A stretch of DNA of 10,590 nucleotides, from NCBI GenBank assembly GCA_005879205.1, contig VBLD01000286.1, positions 1,632-12,221 on the forward strand, read 5' to 3'. Every line of letters begins with the position of its first letter. Within the stretch, counting starts at the first letter, position 1. Shown in pieces: positions 1 through 5,596 of this stretch. The notes under the pieces were generated by a model that was not told where the DNA came from, made no database searches, and worked only from the letters and a program-made list of their open reading frames with translations. The stretch is from Deltaproteobacteria bacterium. Lineage in GTDB: Bacteria; Desulfobacterota; Binatia; DP-6. Position numbers and translations under genes: made by a program.

Positions 1-1277
1 ACGATGGGCGCGACGATGCTGCCGCCGAAGGCAGGCTTGTGCTGCCGCACCCGTCCCCTGGCGTCGACGTCGAGGTCGATCGCATCGCCCGTCAACCCGA
101 GACCGAGCCGGGCTGCCACGCGCGGGGCGAGGTCTCGGCCGAGCGCCGTCGAGCCGAGCAGGACGAGACGCGGCGCCCGCGCGCGAATCGCCTCGGCGAG
201 CACCGCGGCGTGCGCGTCGGTCGTGTACGGGTCGAGCCCGGCGCCCTCGGCGACGAGCACGCGATCGGCGCCGGCGGCCGCGAGCGCCCGGGCCTCGGCG
301 GCGCTCCGGCCGATGACCAGCGCCTCGACCGGCCCGCCGAGCTCGGTCGCCAGCACGGCCGCCCTGGCGAGCAGCTCCGCCGTGACGGGACGCAGACCCT
401 GCGGACCGAACTCGGCCACGACCCACAGCGGCGGCCCCGACCCGGCGCCTGGCGCGGGCAACCGCTCGCGCGCGCGGGCGGCGGCGCCACCGCCCGCGCC
501 AAGGGCCTGCAGCCGCTCTCGGAGGCCGCGCGCGAGCGCCTCGGGCGACTCGCCGGCCAGCACCTCGCCGCGGCGGGAGACCTCGACGTGCTCGATCGCC
601 ATCACCTCGGTCGGCGAGCCCGCCAGGCCGACGTCCGCGGGTGCAAGGCCGAGGTCGGCCGCCGCGACGACGGCGATCGGCCTGGTGGCCGCGGCCTGAC
701 GTTCGGCTTTCGTCGGGAAACGCTCCTCGGCCAGATCCTCCGCGGCAGTGACGACGGCGGGCAGCGGGCCCTCGACCGTCTCGAAGGCGTCATCGGCCTC
801 CCGCTCCGCGGTGAAGCGGCGGCTGCCGGGATCGACGCCCAGGCGCCGCACCGCGGTCACCTGTGGCCAGCCGAGCAGCTCGGCAACCTCCGGACCCACC
901 TGGCCGGTCTCGGCATCGACGCTCGCCCGTCCGAGGAGCACGAGGTCGGGCGCCTCACGCCGGATCGCCGCCGCCAGCGCCCGGGCGGTGGCCAGCGTGT
1001 CGGAGCCGGCGAGCAGCGGGTCCAGCAGGTGCACGGCGCGATCGGCGCCGAGCGCCAGGCAGTCGACGAGACCGGCGCGGGCCGCGGGCGGCCCCATGGT
1101 GAGCGCCGCCACCTCCCCGCCGTGCGCCTGCCGGAGCGCGGCGCCCGCGCCGAGCGCGCGCACGTCGAACGAGCTCACCTCGCCCGGCACCCCCTCGCGG
1201 ACCAACCGACGGGTCTCCGAATCGAAGCGCAGCGCGGAGAGGACCGGCACGTACTTGACGCAGACGACGATCCGCAT
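1..1277 (-). CDS. Fused electron transfer flavoprotein, beta-alpha (EtfB-EtfA), 3' end off the window
   Basis: One uninterrupted minus-strand frame of 425 codons starts at the ATG at 1277 and is still open at the left edge. Residues 1-225 read as an EtfB subunit: an N-terminal MRIVVCVKYVPV strand, a nucleotide-site segment DLVLLGRASVDAETGQVGPE, then LPAVVTAAEDLAEERFPTKA. After an Ala/Gly/Arg/Pro-rich linker (about 256-282), residues from 284 read as the N-terminal domain of EtfA (LWVVAEFG, ELLARAAVLATELGG, KPAFGGSIVAPI). The alpha-subunit FAD-binding domain would lie beyond position 1. ETFs pass electrons from flavin dehydrogenases to quinone or other acceptors. The start lies 12 nt after the stop of the upstream FAD-oxidase remnant, suggesting one transcript. 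EtfB and EtfA are usually separate genes, so the fusion is noteworthy. Family call is firm; partner and direction of electron flow are inferred. Confidence 0.9.
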   Translation of the reverse strand, partial: MRIVVCVKYVPVLSALRFDSETRRLVREGVPGEVSSFDVRALGAGAALRQAHGGEVAALTMGPPAARAGLVDCLALGADRAVHLLDPLLAGSDTLATARALAAAIRREAPDLVLLGRASVDAETGQVGPEVAELLGWPQVTAVRRLGVDPGSRRFTAEREADDAFETVEGPLPAVVTAAEDLAEERFPTKAERQAAATRPIAVVAAADLGLAPADVGLAGSPTEVMAIEHVEVSRRGEVLAGESPEALARGLRERLQALGAGGGAAARARERLPAPGAGSGPPLWVVAEFGPQGLRPVTAELLARAAVLATELGGPVEALVIGRSAAEARALAAAGADRVLVAEGAGLDPYTTDAHAAVLAEAIRARAPRLVLLGSTALGRDLAPRVAARLGLGLTGDAIDLDVDARGRVRQHKPAFGGSIVAPI

Positions 1278-1289
1278 GGGGCCCGCCTT

Positions 1290-1666
1290 TCACCACATCT
1301 TGCCGGGGTTGCCGCGTAGACGACGCCCGGTTGCGCGTCCACCTGGAGGTCCGCCGGGCGCACCGAGATGACGGTCGTCATGCGGGAGCAGTCGAGCACG
1401 ATGCCGCCCCGCACCGGGATCGGGTTTCCCTCTAGACTCGAGCCCGCGCCGCGCGGCGTCAACGGGACGCGGTGCTGGTGCGCGAGGAGAACGACCGTCG
1501 CGACCTCGTCGGTCGAGAGCGGCCAGACGACCGCCTCGGGCCGTGCGCCGGGCAGCGACGAGGCGTCACGCGACGCGGCGTCGAGGTCGGCGGTGCGGGT
1601 GGAGCATCGCCCTGGAAGAAGCTCGGCGAGCGCGCGGAGCACGGCCGGGTCTGTGCCGGGCGCCAT
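1290..1666 (-). pseudogene. Remnant of GlcD/D-lactate-dehydrogenase-type FAD-linked oxidase with internal deletion
   Basis: The ATG at 1666 is the only usable start, because an in-frame TAA lies about 15 nt upstream. About 115 codons give the beginning of an FAD_binding_4 domain: ARPEAVVWPLSTDEVATVV, the flavin-pyrophosphate loop TPRGAGSSLEG, then VRGGIVLDCSRM and DAQPGVVY. Homology stops near 1316. In a different frame, directly abutting, is GNPGKMW followed by TGA at 1290-1292, which matches the usual extreme C-terminus of this family (NPGK-M/V-W/F). The family is normally about 460-480 residues, so roughly 350 residues, including the substrate domain, appear deleted with a frame change. 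Read straight through, the first frame runs nonsensically over the etf start to 1175. The intact enzyme would oxidise D-lactate or a similar 2-hydroxyacid and feed the adjacent ETF. It is either a true pseudogene or a collapsed assembly. Confidence 0.8.
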
Positions 1667-1681
1667 CCTCGGCCGGGCTTA

Positions 1682-1697
1682 CCGCCGGTGACGGCGG
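1682..1697. repeat. Perfect 6-bp-stem hairpin between unknown gene and FAD-oxidase remnant
   Basis: On the plus strand CCGCCG-GTGA-CGGCGG forms a perfect stem with a 4-nt loop, in the 57-nt gap between the unknown gene's stop (1724) and the oxidase start (1666). No T-run follows on the minus strand, so it is not a canonical intrinsic terminator. In DNA this GC-rich, a chance stem of this size is plausible. Confidence 0.3.
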
Positions 1698-1723
1698 CGA
1701 AACAAGGGGCCCCGTCGCTCGCG

Positions 1724-2176
1724 TCAGAAGCGGAACTCGAGCACGAGCCGGAGCACGTCGGCGGTGCCCTTGAACGGGCCGCGCTTCTCCTCGTCGTACG
1801 CCGCGCACGCCGTCCATCCCCGCCGCGGCTGACCGAAGAGATCGAGCGCGACGATGCGGTCCCGGTTGACCGGATCGACGAAACGAGGGGGGTCGGTGTC
1901 GACGTCCACAGCATAGCCGTCGGGAATGGAGATCCGCTGGGGGAGCAGCGAGATCGCGCCGGGACGCGGCGGAGGCGACACGGTGAGCGGAGGCGCGCCT
2001 GCCTCCCGGGGGCGCGTCGCCTGCGCGGCCGCGACCCCGAACGCCATGGCACTCATCAGCGGGAGAATCAGCTGAGCCTCGCCCTCGGCGAGGGCGATGG
2101 GTGCGATCATCGCCTGGACGATCAGCAGCGCCCCGAGGGCGTTGCGCGCTGCGGTATTCCGCGGCGCCAGGTTCAT
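1724..2176 (-). CDS. Hypothetical small membrane or secreted protein, 150 aa
   Basis: I do not recognise this gene. Starting at the ATG at 2176 gives 150 residues. A hydrophobic stretch at about residues 14-31 (ALGALLIVQAMIAPIALA) could be a signal peptide or membrane helix, and a second lies at 36-51. A Pro-rich spacer (PPLTVSPPPRPG) follows, then a more hydrophilic C-terminal part with DGYAVDVDTDPPRF, VNRDRIVALDLFGQPRRGW and a terminal LRLVLEFRF that resembles an outer-membrane-type strand. Codons are strongly G/C-ending from 2176 on, so it looks coding. An upstream GTG at 2254 would add 26 residues, but those codons are less GC-biased at third positions, so I prefer 2176; neither start has a clear ribosome site. 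It sits 160 nt after ccmD and 57 nt before the FAD-oxidase remnant, so its operon membership is uncertain. Confidence 0.55.
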   Translation of the reverse strand: MNLAPRNTAARNALGALLIVQAMIAPIALAEGEAQLILPLMSAMAFGVAAAQATRPREAGAPPLTVSPPPRPGAISLLPQRISIPDGYAVDVDTDPPRFVDPVNRDRIVALDLFGQPRRGWTACAAYDEEKRGPFKGTADVLRLVLEFRF

Positions 2177-2265
2177 GAAGCAACTGGCGTACCGCGCGCG
2201 GCCACGTTGGAAGCACGGGGCGGATTGCAGCAGCGTCGCATCGTGCAGGTCCACAGCGGGAGCGC

Positions 2266-2287
2266 GGTGCGCGAATTGACGCGCACC
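2266..2287. terminator. Perfect 8-bp-stem hairpin downstream of ccmD (possible end of the ccm operon)
   Basis: GGTGCGCG and CGCGCACC are perfect inverted repeats separated by AATTGA, an AT-rich loop in GC-rich surroundings. The element begins 48 nt after the ccmD stop, in the gap before the unknown gene. No T-run follows on the minus strand, so efficient intrinsic termination is not shown. It could equally stabilise the 3' end of the mRNA or be a protein-binding palindrome. Confidence 0.4.
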
Positions 2288-2335
2288 ACTTCACGAGCTG
2301 GGTGAATTCCCGCACGCGGGTCAGCGAGGCGCGCG

Positions 2336-2473
2336 CTATCCGCGCAGCCGGTGGCGCAGGTCGCGCACTTCGTCCTCGAGCTCCTGGGTGCGGCGTGTCA
2401 ACCGCATCAGGTAGACGAAGATACCGATCCACACCGCGGTGTAGGCAGCGAACAGATACGGCAGGAATCTCAC
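2336..2473 (-). CDS. ccmD: CcmD family protein (alternative, coiled-coil-tailed type), 45 aa
   Basis: The start is a GTG at 2473 overlapping the ccmC stop as GTGA, and TAG at 2336-2338 ends it. The 45-residue product has one transmembrane helix (about residues 4-23, PYLFAAYTAVWIGIFVYLMR) followed by a charged helix with Leu/Val at 32, 36, 39 and 43. This is the pattern of the alternative CcmD family rather than the enterobacterial type. CcmD is the small membrane protein that, with CcmABC, releases holo-CcmE in System I cytochrome c maturation. The gene is last in the cluster and is translationally coupled to ccmC. Assignment rests on size, the AAY-x-VW helix motif and position. The tail resembles the CcmC C-terminus (see findings). 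Confidence 0.85.
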   Translation of the reverse strand: MRFLPYLFAAYTAVWIGIFVYLMRLTRRTQELEDEVRDLRHRLRG

Positions 2474-3159
2474 GCCACCTCCCCGCGCCTGGCGTCGAGC
2501 TCTCGCCTGAGCGCTGCCACCTCTTCCTCGAGCCGCGCGCCGCGGACGCGCAGGTCCATGAACCACGCCGCGAGCAGGATGAGCGCCAGCGCGGAGACGA
2601 GGAGGCCGATGCGCATCCACGGGTCGACGAGTCCGGTTCCGCCGTCCGTCCGGTTGATCACTGCAGGGTGAATGCCGCGCAGAAGCCTCACCGACACCAC
2701 GATCAGCGGGATGTCGAGCACGCCGACGATCCCCAACACGGCCGCGTAGCGCGCGAGCGCCGGGTCGTCGCCGCCGAAACCCCGCAGCATCAAGTAGCTC
2801 GCGTAGATCGCCCACAGCACGACCGTCATCGTGAGCCGCGGGTCCCAGGTCCACCACACGCCCCAGATGGGGCGGGCCCAGATCGGCCCCGTGACCAGCA
2901 CCAGCGTGCAGAAGAGGACGCCCACCTCGCCGGCGGCGTACGCCAGCCGGTCGGCGGTGGGGGAGCCGTTCCACAGGTACACGGCGCTTGCCCCGGCCAC
3001 CAGGAAGAAGCCGAGGAACGCCACCCACGCCGACGCGACGTGGAAGTAGAAGATGCGCTGCACGATGCCCATATCGGCCTCGGTCGGGACGACGAGGAAC
3101 ACGATGGCCAGGGCGGCGAGCATGGTGAGGCCGGTGAGCGGGGGCAGCAGACGGCGCAT
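2470..3159 (-). CDS. ccmC: Heme exporter / heme-handling protein CcmC
   Basis: The product has 229 residues and about six membrane helices. It contains the tryptophan-rich WWD motif of heme-handling proteins at residues 99-110 (WGVWWTWDPRLT), with the two conserved periplasmic histidines at H40 (RIFYFHVASAW) and H164 (RGIHPAV). CcmC binds heme on the outer face of the inner membrane and attaches it to CcmE. The gene starts 1 nt after the ccmB stop and overlaps ccmD by 4 nt. Beyond the last membrane helix (about 184-201) there is a cytoplasmic tail with a short amphipathic helix, L210/V214/L217/L221, near the end of the protein. No defect is visible. Confidence 0.96.
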   Translation of the reverse strand: MRRLLPPLTGLTMLAALAIVFLVVPTEADMGIVQRIFYFHVASAWVAFLGFFLVAGASAVYLWNGSPTADRLAYAAGEVGVLFCTLVLVTGPIWARPIWGVWWTWDPRLTMTVVLWAIYASYLMLRGFGGDDPALARYAAVLGIVGVLDIPLIVVSVRLLRGIHPAVINRTDGGTGLVDPWMRIGLLVSALALILLAAWFMDLRVRGARLEEEVAALRRELDARRGEVA

Positions 3160-3160
3160 G

Positions 3161-3826
3161 TCAGTCCCTCACAACATACGCGAAGAGGAGCCAACCGGCC
3201 ACCGCGAAGATCACGTCGAACGCGGCGAGCACCCCGAGCCCGCTGCTTGCCGCCGCGAGCCCCCCGACCAGCACCGCACAAGTGGCCTGCACCGCGCCGA
3301 TCAGCAGCGGCACGAGGAGCGGCAGGAGGAGGAGCGGCAACATGATCTCGCGCGCCCGTACGCGTATCGCGAGCGCCCCGAAGAGGGTGGCGAGCGACGC
3401 GAAGCCGACGTTGCCGAGGAGACAGACCAGCAGGAGCGCCGGCAGGCGCGGGACGAGGTCCAGGTGGAGGAAGAGCCCGGTGAGCGGCACGACTACGGCC
3501 TGCGTGACGCCGAGCAGGACGACGTTGGAGGCGAGCTTGCCGGCGTAGATCGCGGCCGGGTCGAGGGGCGCGGTCAGCAACCCCGCCAGGCAGTCGTTCT
3601 CGCGCTCGAGGACGAAGGCGCGCTGGACGCCGAGCATCCCGGTCAGGACGAACGCCGCCCAGAGGACCCCAGGAGCGAGCGTCGGCGCGGTCTCGGGCGA
3701 GGGATCCTGCGCGATGGTCAGGACGACGACCAGCAGCACGCCGAGCACTAAGACGCTCGACAGCCCCTCCCGCGTCCGCCACTCGATGCGGAGGTCCTTG
3801 GCGAGAATGACGAGCGCGTCACGCAT
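3161..3826 (-). CDS. ccmB: Heme ABC exporter permease CcmB
   Basis: The 221 residues have the CcmB layout: a cytoplasmic start (ALVILAKDLRIEWRTRE) followed by six hydrophobic segments, with the conserved RAFVLERENDCLAGLLTAPL stretch between helices 2 and 3 (about residues 69-88). The protein is full length for the family (about 220). CcmB is the membrane subunit that pairs with the CcmA ATPase; the complex drives release of heme-loaded CcmE from CcmC. The ATG at 3826 lies 1 nt past the ccmA stop, and its own TGA lies 1 nt before the ccmC ATG, so translation is probably coupled throughout. Confidence 0.94.
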   Translation of the reverse strand: MRDALVILAKDLRIEWRTREGLSSVLVLGVLLVVVLTIAQDPSPETAPTLAPGVLWAAFVLTGMLGVQRAFVLERENDCLAGLLTAPLDPAAIYAGKLASNVVLLGVTQAVVVPLTGLFLHLDLVPRLPALLLVCLLGNVGFASLATLFGALAIRVRAREIMLPLLLLPLLVPLLIGAVQATCAVLVGGLAAASSGLGVLAAFDVIFAVAGWLLFAYVVRD

Positions 3827-3827
3827 C

Positions 3828-4523
3828 TCAGGCGCTCCCCGCGACGACGGCGCGGTAGGCCGCCACGATCACCGCGGCGTCGGCGCCCCGGCCGTCGTGC
3901 GCCCAGGCGATGCGGCCCCGGTGCAGGATCGCCAGGCGAGACGCGATCGGTGCCGCCCGCTCGACGTCGTGGGTGGCGAGCAGGGTCGAGTGGCCGGCCG
4001 CGCGCAGCTCGAGGAGTTGCTGCTGGAGGCGCTCGACGGCGTCATCGTCGAGGATGAGCACGTCCGGCTCGTGCAACAGCGCCCGGGCGAGGGCCAGGCG
4101 CTGGCCCATGCCGCGCGAATAGGTGCGGACCGGCCGGCGGCCGGTGCCGTCGAGGCCCGCCCAGGCGAGGAGCCGGGCGATGCGACCGGGCGCCTCGGAG
4201 ACCCGGAACAGCCGCGCGTAGAACGCCAGGTTCTCGGCGGCGCTCAGCTCCGCGTAGCACGAGATCTCGTGCCCGACGTAGCCGATCCGGCGGCGCAGCG
4301 CCGCGGGCGCCCGCGCCGCGTCGCTGCCGAAGAGCAGCAGACGGCCATCCGTCGGCGCGAGCAGCAGCGCCAGGATGCGCAGCAGCGTCGTCTTGCCGGC
4401 GCCGTTCGGGCCGAGCAGGACGACCGTCTCGCCGGTCTCGAGCGCGAGGTCCACGCCCGCGAGCACGGTCATACCCCCGAAGCGGCGGGCGAGGCCCTCG
4501 GCGCGGAGCGGGGGGCCGACCAC
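3828..4523 (-). CDS. ccmA: Heme ABC exporter ATP-binding protein CcmA, with shortened Walker B/D-loop region
   Basis: The product is an ABC ATPase of 231 residues. Walker A is GPNGAGKT at 38-45, a Q-loop-like GYVGHEISCY lies at 81-90, the signature YSRGMGQRLALARAL at 135-149, Walker B DVLILD at 154-159 and the H-loop THD at 184-186. With ccmB directly downstream this is CcmA, whose ATP hydrolysis frees holo-CcmE. After Walker B the protein reads LILDDDAVERL, whereas CcmA and other ABC ATPases read LLLDEP-x-x-GLD-x-x-AVERL. About seven residues are missing, comprising the catalytic Glu position and the D-loop; at best Asp160 stands in for the Glu. As written, the protein should be badly impaired in hydrolysis unless this is a sequence error. 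The GTG start at 4523 shares one base with the upstream TAG. Confidence 0.93.
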   Translation of the reverse strand: MVGPPLRAEGLARRFGGMTVLAGVDLALETGETVVLLGPNGAGKTTLLRILALLLAPTDGRLLLFGSDAARAPAALRRRIGYVGHEISCYAELSAAENLAFYARLFRVSEAPGRIARLLAWAGLDGTGRRPVRTYSRGMGQRLALARALLHEPDVLILDDDAVERLQQQLLELRAAGHSTLLATHDVERAAPIASRLAILHRGRIAWAHDGRGADAAVIVAAYRAVVAGSA

Positions 4524-4843
4524 TAGCGGACGACGGCGCCGGGCACGACCGGGTCGTCGGGGCGGAGCAGCACGACCCGTTCCCCATCCGAGGCCGCCAG
4601 CACCATGCCCTGGCTCTCGACGCCGCGGAGCTTCGCCGGCTCGAGGTTCGCGACCACCACCACCTGCCGCCCGACGAGCGCCGCCGGGTCGTAGTGCGCG
4701 CGGATGCCGGCCACCAGCTGCCGCTCCTCGGTGCCGAGGTCGACGCGCAGCACGAGGAGCCGATCGGCGTTCGGATGCGGCTCGGCGGCGCGCACGGTTC
4801 CCACCCGCAGCTCGACGGCGCGGAACTGGTCGATCGTGATCAT
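4523..4843 (-). CDS. Stand-alone tRNA-binding domain protein (MetRS C-terminal / Trbp111-like)
   Basis: The 106-residue protein is one OB-fold tRNA-binding domain of the kind at the C-terminus of methionyl-tRNA synthetase and in free Trbp111/CsaA-like proteins. Visible hallmarks are ITIDQFRAVELRVGTV at the start, NADRLLVLRVDLG (about 28-40), RQLVAGI, VVVANLEPAKLRGVESQGM (about 66-84) and LRPDDPVVPG near the end. Such domains dimerise and bind tRNA; they can supply an appended domain in trans to a MetRS that lacks it. It is wedged between the ccmI-like gene (ATGA overlap) and ccmA (one-base overlap), so it is translated with the Ccm proteins, although no direct role in heme maturation is established. 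It is not a fragment of a MetRS pseudogene: its start and stop fit the operon spacing exactly. Confidence 0.9.
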   Translation of the reverse strand: MITIDQFRAVELRVGTVRAAEPHPNADRLLVLRVDLGTEERQLVAGIRAHYDPAALVGRQVVVVANLEPAKLRGVESQGMVLAASDGERVVLLRPDDPVVPGAVVR

Positions 4844-5133
4844 CCCCGCCCCTCCTTCTCGAGTGCGGCCATCGCCGCCAGCGCCTGGGCCTCGAGGCGC
4901 GCGCGCAGCGCCGCGAGGTCTTCGTCCGACAGCTTGCCCATACGGTGGTCCATCTCGGCCTCGCGGATCGCGGCGAGCGCCTGCCGCTTCTGACGCTCCC
5001 AGCGCGCCCGCTCCGAGGCGTCGTCGCCGGCGGCGCCGGCGCGCGCCGGGCGGAAGAGCGGGGCCGCGACGAAGAGCGAGGCGATCAGGATCAACACCAG
5101 ACCGCAAACGAAGAGCGTCGGGGTGTACGTCAT
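4840..5133 (-). CDS. Small CcmI-like cytochrome c biogenesis protein, 97 aa
   Basis: The ATG at 5133 overlaps the ccmH stop as ATGA, and the TGA overlaps the next gene's ATG. The 97-residue product has one N-terminal membrane helix (about 6-26, TLFVCGLVLILIASLFVAAPL), a short linker, and a charged helical region with AIREAEMDHRMGKLSDEDLAALRARLE at about 55-81, the pattern seen in CcmI N-terminal regions and in small proteins following ccmH in many bacteria. CcmI acts with CcmH and CcmF at the heme-ligation step by holding apocytochrome. The TPR domain of full CcmI is absent, so function can only be inferred from position and the membrane helix plus GKLS-x-ED motif. Confidence 0.75.
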   Translation of the reverse strand: MTYTPTLFVCGLVLILIASLFVAAPLFRPARAGAAGDDASERARWERQKRQALAAIREAEMDHRMGKLSDEDLAALRARLEAQALAAMAALEKEGRG

Positions 5134-5594
5134 TCGGCGTCGAACTCGGCGAGCTCGCGGGCGAGCCGCGCGCGGAGTCCGCCATCGGCGTCTGCCGGCG
5201 GTGGTACGACGGGGGCCGGCCGGGTGGCCTGCGCGCCCCAGCGCCGGATGGTCAACGCCAGCACGAGGGCGCCGGCGAGGACGGCGGCGAAGGGTGTGAT
5301 CCAGGCGAGCCAGTTGAAGCCGTGAAACGTGGGGGACGAGAGCACCTTCTCGCCGTAGCGGGCGCGGAAGGCTTCGAGGATCGTCTGCTCGGTCTCGCCG
5401 GCCGCCAGGCGCTCGTTGATCTCCTTCTTCATCGGCTCGCCGGAGCCGCACTGGAGGTGGTTGCAGGCGTGGACGGTGAGACCGCATCCACACTGGCAGG
5501 TGAGCGCCTCCTCGACCTCCTGCTGCGTCGTGGCGTGCGCGGCCGGCGACGCCGCGAGGAGCAGGGTCACCGCCAGGAGAGCCGCCGCACCCAC
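5130..5594 (-). CDS. ccmH: CcmH-family cytochrome c maturation protein, Cys-rich variant
   Basis: The GTG at 5594, 2 nt after the ccmF stop, begins a 154-residue protein. A signal-like hydrophobic stretch covers about 2-20 (ending PAAHA), a periplasmic domain follows, then a C-terminal membrane helix (about 94-117) and a Pro-rich cytoplasmic tail. The helix-bundle core ALTC..., MKKEINERLAAGETEQTILE, RYGEKVLSSPT (about 79-89) matches CcmH. The canonical LRCxxC redox motif is replaced by LTCQCGCG, with five cysteines at 33, 35, 37, 44 and 49. CcmH normally keeps the apocytochrome CXXCH thiols reduced for CcmF. This Cys pattern resembles that of other non-proteobacterial-type systems as far as I recall. 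It overlaps the ccmI-like gene by 4 nt. Confidence 0.88.
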   Translation of the reverse strand: MGAAALLAVTLLLAASPAAHATTQQEVEEALTCQCGCGLTVHACNHLQCGSGEPMKKEINERLAAGETEQTILEAFRARYGEKVLSSPTFHGFNWLAWITPFAAVLAGALVLALTIRRWGAQATRPAPVVPPPADADGGLRARLARELAEFDAE

Positions 5595-5596
5595 GC

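Noticed and set aside
1175..1289. Continuation of the FAD-oxidase first frame past its homology to a stop at 1175
   Set aside because: After the junction the translation is Arg/Ser/Ala-rich and overlaps the etf start in another frame. It is readthrough after a frame change, not a real C-terminus.
39..1319. A 426-codon plus-strand frame opposite the ETF gene
   Set aside because: Composition is Arg/Gly/Ala-rich without motifs, and the minus strand encodes a clear ETF here.
1707..1714. GGGGCCCC palindrome before the FAD-oxidase remnant
   Set aside because: Too short and too likely by chance in GC-rich DNA to call a site.
2177..2254. GTG start adding 26 residues to the unknown protein
   Set aside because: Third codon positions are much less GC-rich there than downstream, and no ribosome site precedes the GTG.
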